Notes: generated by a model not told the origin, from the sequence alone. DNA of 6,716 bases from an uncultured Nannocystaceae bacterium (GCA_938084085.1 CALKDV010000091.1:1-6716), one strand, 5' to 3'; positions 1 to 5,803 are shown, counted from the first letter of the stretch. Program-made: numbers and translations.

Positions 1-767
1 AACAGCTGCCCCTCTAGTGCCGTACCGGAAAGTTCGAGCGTCGAGATCCCCTCAGAAATAGGGTTGAGACACACAGGAATCTCAACGAGTGGGTACTCGG
101 CGTCCTCGCTGGTTCCCGCGAGGTTGTTGGTGCAATAAAACCCCGTGTCGAAGGGCACCGCGTAGCGCTTCATGGAGACCGCCCAGGGGACGCTCTCGAC
201 GAAGACCAGCGCCCGCTGCCACGAAGTGACGCTGTTGTTACTGGTGGTGTTCAGGTAGCCGCACGTGGTCTCCGGAGGAGTGACGGTCGGGTCGGTACGG
301 CAGACACGCAGAGCTTCGTAGGCGCTCGACGGGACGGCCCAGACGGCCGGGTCGTCGCCATCCTGGTAGAGCTTCCACTCGTTGTCCGCGGGAACCCACT
401 GGTCCCACCAGGGCGTCGTCGCGGTGATAGAGGGCGCCTCGCTGTCGTCGGAGGCGAAGACGAGCCTCGCGGTGTCGAGGATGCCTGTGTCCGGGTCCGT
501 GACCTCTTCGATCCACCAGGTCCCCGGCGTGGGCGAGGAGGCATGAAGGGCCACGCGAGGCACCGTGGCGGTCTCCCCCCACTCTCGGACCACCGTGACG
601 TTGAGGGTCTGCCCTTCGGGGCAGCGGCGGGCGGAGGCGTCGTCGCCGTCGAGGTCGAGTTCGAGCTCAAGGGTGGACGGGCTCCGCTCACACCCGCTGA
701 CAGGGGCGACGGAGGCCATCGCCGCGAGCGCGAGCGTTGAGAGGGCCTTCGCGGCGCGTCGCCCCAT
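1..767 (-). CDS. Predicted secreted lipoprotein of unknown function, C-terminus cut by window edge
   Basis: An open frame of 255 codons runs leftward from an ATG at 767 to the window edge without a stop. The N-terminus is a clear lipoprotein signal: basic start (G-R-R-A-A-K), hydrophobic stretch to about residue 23, and lipobox V-S-G-C with the lipidated Cys at residue 26. Export by Sec, lipidation by Lgt and cleavage by signal peptidase II are therefore expected. The mature part is acidic at first (residues 33-44), then rich in Trp (84-85, 120-121, 124, 131) and Thr/Ser, with further Cys at 49, 156, 169, 212 and 233 that could form disulfides. I recognise no domain. The start lies 11 bases after the bioA stop, with a weak GAG 7 bases before the ATG, so it is probably co-transcribed with bioA. 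The frame and lipobox make the gene secure; the function is unknown. Confidence 0.85.
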   Translation of the reverse strand, partial: MGRRAAKALSTLALAAMASVAPVSGCERSPSTLELELDLDGDDASARRCPEGQTLNVTVVREWGETATVPRVALHASSPTPGTWWIEEVTDPDTGILDTARLVFASDDSEAPSITATTPWWDQWVPADNEWKLYQDGDDPAVWAVPSSAYEALRVCRTDPTVTPPETTCGYLNTTSNNSVTSWQRALVFVESVPWAVSMKRYAVPFDTGFYCTNNLAGTSEDAEYPLVEIPVCLNPISEGISTLELSGTALEGQL

Positions 768-778
768 GCCGCTCGGGT

Positions 779-2113
779 TCAACCCATGACCTCCGAGATC
801 GCATCGACGGTCACCTCGGCGAGCTGCGCGAGCTCTGAAGACGAGAGGTTCAACGGAGGCATCCAGTAGACCGTGTCGTGCAGCGGACGCAGCAGCACAC
901 CACGTCGGAGGGCGGCCTCCCGGATGCTCAACGAGATGCGCCCGTCCACAGGGCCAGGGTGGGCGTCGTCGCGTTGAAGATCGAAGGCCACGATCATGCC
1001 GGCTTGGCGGTGGGCTGCGATGGCATCGCAGGCGCTGGCGACGCCGTCGGCCGCGGCACCGAGGGCGGCAATCTGCGCGGGCATGGAGGGGAGCCGCTCT
1101 TCGCGGAGCAAAACGAGGCTCGCCAGACCTGCCGCGCATGCGACCGGGTTTGCCGTGAATGTGTGGCTGTGCATGAACGAGCGGGAGGGATGCCCGCGGA
1201 ACACGTCCTCAAGCCCTTCGCGGACCAGCGTGCACGCGAGGGGGAGCATTCCGCCTGAGAGTCCTTTGCTGAGACACATAAGGTCCGGGGTCACGCCCGA
1301 CCATTCGGAGGCGAACAGTCGCCCCGTGCGACCGAAGGCGACCGCAATTTCATCGGCGATGACGTGGATGCCTAGGGACTGCGCCTCTTGGGTGATGCGT
1401 CGGATGAACCCGGCTCCGGGCATGCGCATCTTCCCCGCGCACTGCACGATGGGCTCGATGATCAGGGCGGTGAGTTCGTGGGCGTGGGCGCGCAACGACG
1501 CGATCGCCTCTTCGGCCTCCGGCGAGTCGGCGCCCGCGTCGCTAGACAGATCGTCGTGGCGATGTGTGGGCATGCTCGGCGAGGGCAAGAATGTCACCTC
1601 GACGAGGAGGGGAGAGAAGGTCGCGCGGTAGTCGTCGTTGGCGGAGAGCGCGAGGGCGCCGAGGGTCTCTCCGTGGTAGCTATTTTTGAGGGCGGCAAAC
1701 CGGCCGCGACCGCCCTCACCACCCTGGAGGCGCGCCTGAAAGCTGAGCTTCATGGCGATCTCCACGGCGGACGATCCCGAATCGCTGAAAAACACCTTGC
1801 CGTAGCCGGCGGGCGCCGCCTCGAGAAGTTGCTCCGCCAGTGAGATCGCCGGGGCGTGGGTGAAGCCGGCGAACATCACGTGGTCAAGGGTGGCGACTTG
1901 CTCCGTCATGGCAGCGACGATCCGCGGGTGGCAGTGCCCGTGAAGCGCGGTCCACCACGAGGAGATAGCGTCCAAAATGGGGCGGCCGTCGAGGTCGTAC
2001 AAGAAGCTGCCGCTCGCACGGGCCACGGGGAGCGGGGGCAGGCGCTCAAGATCCCCAAAGTGGGTAGCGGGGTGCCACAGCACCTTCGCGTCTTTGGCTC
2101 GGAAGTCGTCCAT
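779..2113 (-). CDS. bioA: Adenosylmethionine-8-amino-7-oxononanoate aminotransferase (BioA)
   Basis: This cytoplasmic PLP enzyme makes 7,8-diaminononanoate from 8-amino-7-oxononanoate (KAPA) in biotin synthesis; the family normally uses S-adenosylmethionine as amino donor. At 444 residues it is slightly longer than E. coli BioA (429). BioA-type blocks run in order: W-H-P (13-15), S-S-W-W-T-A-L-H-G-H (51-60), S-D-S-G-S-S-A-V-E (110-118, phosphate binding), Y-H-G-E-T (146-150), E-P-I-V-Q (220-224), I-A-D-E-I-A (252-257, Asp254 for the PLP nitrogen), F-G-R-T-G (260-264), the Schiff-base lysine Lys283 in L-S-K-G-L, H-T-F-T-A-N-P (317-323), and Arg409 in L-L-R-P before V-Y-W-M-P-P. This pattern separates it from other class III aminotransferases. 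Oddities: the family's active-site Tyr in W-H-P-Y-T is Ala16 here, and Asp in Y-H-G-D is Glu149. The ATG lacks a clear Shine-Dalgarno sequence. No other bio gene is visible; a lipoprotein gene follows 11 bases downstream. Confidence 0.95.
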   Translation of the reverse strand: MDDFRAKDAKVLWHPATHFGDLERLPPLPVARASGSFLYDLDGRPILDAISSWWTALHGHCHPRIVAAMTEQVATLDHVMFAGFTHAPAISLAEQLLEAAPAGYGKVFFSDSGSSAVEIAMKLSFQARLQGGEGGRGRFAALKNSYHGETLGALALSANDDYRATFSPLLVEVTFLPSPSMPTHRHDDLSSDAGADSPEAEEAIASLRAHAHELTALIIEPIVQCAGKMRMPGAGFIRRITQEAQSLGIHVIADEIAVAFGRTGRLFASEWSGVTPDLMCLSKGLSGGMLPLACTLVREGLEDVFRGHPSRSFMHSHTFTANPVACAAGLASLVLLREERLPSMPAQIAALGAAADGVASACDAIAAHRQAGMIVAFDLQRDDAHPGPVDGRISLSIREAALRRGVLLRPLHDTVYWMPPLNLSSSELAQLAEVTVDAISEVMG

Positions 2114-2270
2114 GCGCGTCGAGCATAGCCCACGTCGGCACGAAGGGGCGTTGGCGCCCGCGCGCAGGCTCCGAGGCGCGGTTGGGGCGGCTCCGGGGGC
2201 CTGAGGGCCGTGGGTGGCGTAAGCACCGCGAGCACGCTACGATCCTGGCGACGAGAGAGAGCGAAGGTCG
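2114..2270. other. Divergent intergenic region between bioA and the EGF-like lipoprotein gene
   Basis: These 157 bases must contain the promoters of both flanking genes unless bioA is read from further away. The stretch is very GC-rich and gives no textbook promoter. On the plus strand TACGAT (2238-2243) is a 4-of-6 match to a -10, with a 27-base leader to the ATG at 2271, but the matching -35 position reads only TGGCGT. GGCC-TGAG-GGCC around 2200 is a short palindrome of doubtful meaning. No riboswitch or terminator structure is visible. Confidence 0.4.
2122..2127 (-). promoter_or_regulatory. Possible -10 element for bioA
   Basis: On the minus strand TATGCT (4 of 6 matches to TATAAT) lies only 8 bases before the bioA ATG. 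Used as a -10, it would place the transcript start at or next to the start codon, giving a leaderless or nearly leaderless message. That would fit the missing Shine-Dalgarno sequence. No good -35 lies 16-18 bases further up, and no BirA-type biotin operator (TTGTAAACC-like dyad) is visible. Weak evidence. Confidence 0.2.
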
Positions 2271-2783
2271 ATGCCTAGACGAGCGAACAAGTACTCAATG
2301 ATGATGCGATCCGTGCGGAGCGTCCTCGCCCTTGGCCTGGGTTGCGCACTTGGCTGTATTTTGTACGTGGACGACACCGACGCCGAGTGCGAGGCGGTCA
2401 CGTGCGGGGCCAACGCGTACTGTGACGCGGGGCAGTGCTCGTGCTACCCGGGATACGGCGGGGTCGCAGACGTGGGCTGCGATCCGTTGATGTCCGTGCT
2501 CGTGACCGACCTTTGTGACGATGACCTCGATGTTGAGTTCAGGCTGTTTAGTGAGTACGACGGCACGACGTGGCCCACGAACAGCACCCTGTTTACAGCC
2601 GGGTTCGATGTGGACACCCTCCATGAGATCCGCTGCCTCGACGGAGAGATCGTGTGTTTTGGCGCACAAGCGGGCGACCTAAGTTGGGGGGTCGGTCTTG
2701 GCAACGACCTGAGCTGTGGAAGTCCGTTCCGGTTCGAATGTGGTCCGTATACAGTGGACGCGGGATTTCTCACCTGCGGCTAG
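2271..2783 (+). CDS. Small Cys-rich lipoprotein with an EGF-like module
   Basis: A 170-residue protein with an N-terminal export signal: basic start, hydrophobic core S-V-L-A-L-G-L-G-C, and lipobox A-L-G-C ending at Cys29, so a lipid anchor is likely. Residues 40-70 form a six-cysteine EGF-like pattern (Cys 40, 44, 51, 56, 58, 70, with C-S-C-Y-P-G-Y-G-G in the middle). Such modules are common in surface proteins of myxobacteria and relatives. The C-terminal 100 residues hold six more cysteines (82, 122, 129, 149, 157, 169), an even number that suggests a second disulfide-bonded domain I cannot name. The ATG at 2271 has GAAGG close upstream; three consecutive ATGs at 2298-2306 are alternative starts that would still keep the signal peptide. 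Likely in the periplasm or on the outer surface. It stands alone, divergent from bioA. Confidence 0.85.
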   Translation: MPRRANKYSMMMRSVRSVLALGLGCALGCILYVDDTDAECEAVTCGANAYCDAGQCSCYPGYGGVADVGCDPLMSVLVTDLCDDDLDVEFRLFSEYDGTTWPTNSTLFTAGFDVDTLHEIRCLDGEIVCFGAQAGDLSWGVGLGNDLSCGSPFRFECGPYTVDAGFLTCG

Positions 2784-2868
2784 AGAAGTCGTCGCGTCGG
2801 CGGACGAATGCCTCCATATGAGCGTCCTCTTCGGGCGCCGCTCAGGGAAGCGCAATGTCGCTCCTCAT

Positions 2869-2898
2869 GCTGCGGCGGGCTGCGGTGGGCTGCGAGGA
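2869..2898 (+). repeat. Three tandem 10-base units
   Basis: GCTGCGGCGG, GCTGCGGTGG and GCTGCGAGGA lie head to tail, the last one diverged at its 3' end. It is a minor tandem repeat in non-coding sequence, probably a chance or slippage product; no function is suggested. Confidence 0.5.
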
Positions 2899-3073
2899 CT
2901 CTGATGGGTATTCGTGGTGACCTTCATTACCCCGGCTTCCGAAAACGCTCGTTGTCCTGGAACGATCCAGCGTGCGACCGGGAGTGTCACAGCACGCGAC
3001 ACCTGCAATTCATGCAGACGGAGGGGGCTTGCGAGCGCGCCAGTCTGGTGGCACGGTGAACTCAAGGCCCTCT

Positions 3074-3102
3074 CAGACAGGCTGAAGGTCCGGTTTTATA
3101 CC
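3074..3102 (+). promoter_or_regulatory. Candidate sigma-70 type promoter for the regulatory operon
   Basis: CAGACA (3074-3079, 4 of 6 to TTGACA) is followed after 17 bases by TATACC (3097-3102, 4 of 6 to TATAAT). Spacing is ideal and the site sits at the edge of the AT-richer stretch. It would give a leader of about 130 bases before the ATG at 3238. The match is moderate and such sites occur by chance. Confidence 0.3.
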
Positions 3103-3143
3103 TAGTTAGGCTGCTGGAGGAATCTCCTTGTTCAGGAAATAAA

Positions 3144-3160
3144 AACCCACTTTTGGGGTT
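3144..3160 (+). other. Small hairpin and direct repeat in the operon leader
   Basis: AACCC (3144-3148) and GGGTT (3156-3160) can form a 5-base-pair stem with a 7-base loop. In the same place CACTTTTG is directly repeated at 3148-3155 and 3162-3169, start to start 14 bases. Either could be part of a protein-binding site upstream of the operon; neither is strong enough to name. Confidence 0.3.
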
Positions 3161-3171
3161 GCACTTTTGCT
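3157..3171 (+). promoter_or_regulatory. Candidate sigma-54 promoter (GG-N10-GC)
   Basis: GG at 3157-3158 and GC at 3169-3170 have the exact 10-base separation of the -24/-12 dinucleotides. The -12 side reads TTTTGCT, a full match to TTGCW. The -24 side is poor: GGGTTG instead of TGGCAC. Transcription would start near 3182, about 55 bases before the ATG at 3238. The operon encodes a sigma-54 activator, so a self-regulated promoter is plausible, but one good half-site is weak evidence. Confidence 0.25.
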
Positions 3172-3192
3172 CCCCAATGATCATGTTCCCCC

Positions 3193-3214
3193 TGCCCGCC
3201 CAGGGCATTTGTTT
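3193..3214 (+). other. GC hairpin followed by T-rich tract in leader
   Basis: TGCCC (3193-3197) pairs with GGGCA (3203-3207) over a 5-base loop and is followed by TTTGTTT. An overlapping alternative stem, CCCTG/CAGGG, exists one register away. The arrangement resembles a weak attenuator or terminator just before the ribosome-binding region of the gene at 3238. The stem is only 5 base pairs and the T tract is broken, so it may mean nothing. Confidence 0.2.
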
Positions 3215-3237
3215 GGAGAAAGGTAGACGCTGTACCC

Positions 3238-3672
3238 ATGTCTCAGATCGCACAACTCTTTGAGTCGGCCCTTCAAAATACGCAGACGACTCGGCTTCGT
3301 CAGGCTGCCCAACGCACGTTGGAGCAGATGCCCGCCAGCATGACGATCGGCGAACTCCTCGCGAGTGAAGCTGGTCCCATGGTTCGGGCGCTGAATCTCG
3401 CTGAGATCACGCAGGCCCTCGGGAACAAAATGGTGAGTCGAACCGTCCGTGTTCAGATGGATGAATCCGCCGACGAGGACTCGGTGGAAGGCGCGATGTT
3501 TGTCGCGATCCTGCAAGCTGTCGCGGAGGAACCTCGGACCATTGGCCAACTCAGCAAAGACCTCGATATCGACCTCGACGAGCTCCGTGGGTATCTGTCA
3601 TGGATGAAAGAGGTCGGCAAAGTCACGACAACGGGCCGCGCTCGCGGGACCCGTTATCATCTCGCTCCCTAG
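3238..3672 (+). CDS. Winged-helix DNA-binding protein, probable regulator
   Basis: A 144-residue soluble protein. Residues 86-143 read as a winged helix: first helix A-M-F-V-A-I-L-Q-A-V (86-95), helix-turn-helix from T-I-G-Q-L (101-105) through E-L-R-G-Y-L-S-W-M-K (115-124), then V-G-K-V and a basic wing T-T-G-R-A-R-G-T-R-Y. The N-terminal part (1-70) is helical, with a second T-I-G-E-L stretch at 36-40 resembling the start of the C-terminal HTH. I know no named family. Its position as first gene of an operon with a sigma-54 activator suggests local gene regulation, inferred only. The ATG has GGAGAAAGG upstream, but 14 bases away, longer than usual; Met31 (GGAG 3 bases before it) is an alternative that would remove the N-terminal helix. 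The stop is 44 bases before the next start. Confidence 0.75.
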   Translation: MSQIAQLFESALQNTQTTRLRQAAQRTLEQMPASMTIGELLASEAGPMVRALNLAEITQALGNKMVSRTVRVQMDESADEDSVEGAMFVAILQAVAEEPRTIGQLSKDLDIDLDELRGYLSWMKEVGKVTTTGRARGTRYHLAP

Positions 3673-3716
3673 GGGCTTGCGTGGGCCGCCAGCCTGCGCG
3701 AAGCTGGGAGCGGCGC

Positions 3717-4139
3717 ATGAGCGAGTTTTCGAGCAGCCTGACCGAGCGCCTCATGTCGCTCAAGCACGATCTCGGCAAGTACGTCGCGTGGCAGAGCGCG
3801 AACCTTGAGGAGGCCGAGTGGCGCGAGGGGAGCGCCCGGCTGACGCGAGCGGTTCAGCAAGATGTGTTGGGCACCCGGACGACGCGCGGCGGCGCGTCGC
3901 AGCCGGCGTGGATTGTCTACGAGATGGGGGTCGCCGGGATGAGCCTCGCTGAGCGCGAACAGACTTCACCGGAGCTTGGGCGAGTCGAAGAGCGTGTGCG
4001 CTGGATGCAATCGATCGAGGGCGGGCTGACGTCGGGGGACGCGCTCAACGATCGCGGGCTGCGTGCGAAGATGCAGGAGGCCCAGCAGGAAATCCGCGCC
4101 TGCTTGAGCGCGCTCGTGCGACGGGCGCGTGGAGGTTAG
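3717..4139 (+). CDS. Small helical protein with L-K-H-D-L-G-K-Y block, unknown function
   Basis: A 140-residue soluble protein, mostly helical by composition, with no signal peptide or membrane segment. A frame open further upstream (from 3600) lies inside the preceding gene; ATG 3717 is chosen because GGGAG sits 6 bases before it. Residues 15-22 read L-K-H-D-L-G-K-Y, followed by V-A-W-Q, inside a predicted helix. The H-D-L-G-K string superficially recalls HD-GYP phosphodiesterases, but the protein is too short and lacks the other metal ligands. A His in a helix next to a receiver-bearing protein also recalls phosphotransfer (HPt/DHp) helices, which is speculation. The C-terminal half (86-137) is charged and may be a coiled coil. 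The stop is 2 bases before the sigma-54 activator gene, so translation is probably coupled and the proteins may act together. Confidence 0.75.
   Translation: MSEFSSSLTERLMSLKHDLGKYVAWQSANLEEAEWREGSARLTRAVQQDVLGTRTTRGGASQPAWIVYEMGVAGMSLAEREQTSPELGRVEERVRWMQSIEGGLTSGDALNDRGLRAKMQEAQQEIRACLSALVRRARGG
4131..4135 (+). promoter_or_regulatory. Shine-Dalgarno of the sigma-54 activator gene
   Basis: A perfect GGAGG lies 6 bases before ATG 4142, inside the last codons of the 140-residue protein gene. It fixes the activator start and supports coupled translation of the two genes. Confidence 0.8.
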
Positions 4140-4141
4140 TC

Positions 4142-5803
4142 ATGGCGAATATCCTCATCATCGACGACCAAGACACCTACCTCGAGTTGTGTGAGCGGCA
4201 CCTGCCCGAGCATTCGTTCGTGCCGCCGGCGCGAAACTTCCGAGAGGCGGGAGAGCGGCTCCGCACTTCACCTGAGCCCATCGATCTCGTGCTGCTCGAT
4301 GTCCACTTCAACATTGAGGACGCCGAGCTCTTGCCGGCGGACAAGTCGCACTTGAAGGGGGCGCCAGGCGATGTGACGGAGCGGCTTCGCCGTACCCAGG
4401 GGTTTAAGATTCTGGAGGCGCTGCGGCCCGTCTATCCAGATCTCCCAGTCATCGTGATGACCTCCGTGGAAGACCTTCCGATCGGGTTGGATGCGGAGCG
4501 GCTCGACGCCGAGGATTATACGTACCTCCTTGACGATGAGTATCTTGACGCGCGAGCGCTTCGGGTTCAGGTGCAGTCAATCCTCGCTCAACGGGAAGAC
4601 ACCAGGGAAGACGAGACGTTCTATTGGGGGACGACACGGGTCATGCGGAGTCTTCGTCAGCGGTTGAGCGTGCTGGCTCGAGGCCAACTCCCGCTTATCT
4701 TGACCGGCCCCACCGGCTCAGGAAAAAGCCTCTTGGCGCGCGAGCACATTCACAGAAGGTCTGGACGGAGCGGGGATTTTGTCGCGGTAGATCTCTCGAC
4801 GCTGCCGGAGTCGTTAATGGCGGCGCATCTGTTTGGGGTGGTGAAAGGGGCGTACACCGGCGCGACGGCCAATCGCGAAGGGGTGATCGAGCGGGCGAAG
4901 GGAGGAACGCTCTTCCTTGATGAGATCGGCAACCTCAGTCTTGAACTCCAAAAGTCCCTGTTGCTGGTGCTTCAAGATCACACCTACCGACCGGTGGGAT
5001 CGGTGGAAGAGCACTCCTCGGACGTGAAGCTCGTCGTGGCCACCAACGAGGACCTTGGCTTGATGGTCCGGGAGGGGCGATTTCGTGAGGATCTGCTCAT
5101 GCGGCTCAACCCTGCGACGGCCGTGCGGCTTCCGAGCTTGCGTGATCGCAAGGACGACTTCGAGGACCTGCTGGGCTACTTCCTCCGTCGGGTGTGCGCG
5201 CACGGCTACAACAAGGATCTTCTCGACCAGTACGCACGTCGACATGGACTCTCCCGCGAGGAGTCGGGAATTGGGGTGGCCGTGGTCACCCAAAAATCCG
5301 GCGCGGTGCAGGACGGCCGGCTGACATTTCTCCTTCATAAGAGCAGCGCGGCGCTCTTGCGTGATTTTGACTGGCCCGGCAATTTCCGCCAGTTGGAGAT
5401 GGTGCTTTCAAACCTGGTGACCTTCACCCTCGTGAGCCTGGTGGAGGATTCGGGGGGATCGAGTCCGGCCCCCCCCCACAACCCGGCTGCCCGCACGGAC
5501 GTGGTGCCGTTCCCGGTGAAGACTGTGGTTGAGCTCCTCCGTGGCTTTTCCGTGGAGGAGGAGCCAGCGGGTGAGGAGGAGGGCGGCGTGCAGGTTTTCG
5601 TCCGGCCGCATGACACCCTCAACGGGGTGAGTTGTGACGTGGAGCGGCAGTACCTTGAGCATCTGTACTTGAAGCTCAACGGCGATCTCGAGGGCATGGC
5701 AGCCCTGCTGCTCGAGGACGCGTCCGCAGGTCGGAAAGTGCAGCTTCGCATGAATCAGCTGGGGATCCGCCTGCGGATGCTGCAGCGAAGGGTTCGATCG
5801 TGA
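4142..5803 (+). CDS. Sigma-54 dependent transcriptional activator with atypical receiver domain
   Basis: A 553-residue NtrC-type enhancer-binding protein. Residues 1-150 are a receiver: acidic pair Asp8-Asp9, phosphoacceptor Asp53 (L-L-D-V), Thr107 after V-I-V-M. The usual K-P motif is absent (D-Y-T-Y-L-L at 125-130), and the stretch from Asp53 to Thr107 is about 26 residues longer than in NtrC. Residues 160-425 are the AAA+ core: Walker A G-P-T-G-S-G-K-S (189-196), sigma-54 loop G-A-Y-T-G-A (236-241), Walker B G-G-T-L-F-L-D-E (254-261), sensor I A-T-N (300-302), F-R-E-D-L (314-318), and W-P-G-N-F-R-Q-L-E (411-419) with the sensor II arginine. The lid holds an extra 37 or so residues. After an acidic, Pro-rich linker comes a divergent Fis-like helix-turn-helix (501-550). 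ATP hydrolysis should open sigma-54 promoters; targets are unknown. It overlaps the next gene by 4 bases. Confidence 0.95.
   Translation: MANILIIDDQDTYLELCERHLPEHSFVPPARNFREAGERLRTSPEPIDLVLLDVHFNIEDAELLPADKSHLKGAPGDVTERLRRTQGFKILEALRPVYPDLPVIVMTSVEDLPIGLDAERLDAEDYTYLLDDEYLDARALRVQVQSILAQREDTREDETFYWGTTRVMRSLRQRLSVLARGQLPLILTGPTGSGKSLLAREHIHRRSGRSGDFVAVDLSTLPESLMAAHLFGVVKGAYTGATANREGVIERAKGGTLFLDEIGNLSLELQKSLLLVLQDHTYRPVGSVEEHSSDVKLVVATNEDLGLMVREGRFREDLLMRLNPATAVRLPSLRDRKDDFEDLLGYFLRRVCAHGYNKDLLDQYARRHGLSREESGIGVAVVTQKSGAVQDGRLTFLLHKSSAALLRDFDWPGNFRQLEMVLSNLVTFTLVSLVEDSGGSSPAPPHNPAARTDVVPFPVKTVVELLRGFSVEEEPAGEEEGGVQVFVRPHDTLNGVSCDVERQYLEHLYLKLNGDLEGMAALLLEDASAGRKVQLRMNQLGIRLRMLQRRVRS
5469..5477 (+). 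repeat. Run of nine C inside the activator gene
   Basis: A C9 homopolymer sits in codons Ala443-Pro444-Pro445-His446, in the linker between the AAA+ domain and the DNA-binding end. The frame is intact here. Slippage would cut off the helix-turn-helix while leaving the receiver and ATPase. Confidence 0.9.
5788..5803 (+). promoter_or_regulatory. RBS and GTGA stop/start overlap
   Basis: AAGGG (5788-5792) lies 7 bases before GTG 5800, and the GTG overlaps the activator's TGA stop (5801-5803). This selects GTG as the start of the TPR protein and implies translational coupling. Confidence 0.75.

Larger units (their letters stand above)
2784..3237. other. Long non-coding gap with promoter/leader at its right end
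   Basis: These 454 bases lie between two plus-strand genes. The first 300 or so are ordinary GC-rich sequence with no RBS-supported frame. The longest small frames (for example ATG 2914 to stop 3105, 63 codons) resemble no family I know and lack a Shine-Dalgarno sequence. I see no strong intrinsic terminator after the lipoprotein stop. From about 3090 the base composition becomes AT-richer (A runs at 3138-3145, T runs at 3094-3097 and 3151-3154), as expected for a promoter region serving the operon that starts at 3238. Individual candidate sites are listed separately. Confidence 0.6.

Noticed and set aside
2114..2270. BirA operator or biotin-type regulatory dyad upstream of bioA
   Set aside because: No sequence close to the TTGTAAACC/GGTTTACAA dyad is present.
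2784..3090. Possible insertion-sequence or transposase remnant in the gap
   Set aside because: No terminal inverted repeats, target duplications or transposase-like peptide could be found on either strand.
2914..3105. 63-codon plus-strand frame in the intergenic gap with C-x2-C and W-W residues
   Set aside because: No Shine-Dalgarno sequence, no recognisable family and no codon bias like its neighbours; open frames of this size arise by chance in GC-rich DNA.
3600..3716. Upstream extension of the 140-residue protein inside the winged-helix gene
   Set aside because: It would overlap the previous gene by 73 bases, whereas ATG 3717 has a well-spaced GGGAG.
3762..3785. H-D-L-G-K as an HD-GYP/HD phosphohydrolase motif
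   Set aside because: The protein is only 140 residues and shows none of the other His/Asp ligands or the G-Y-P signature.
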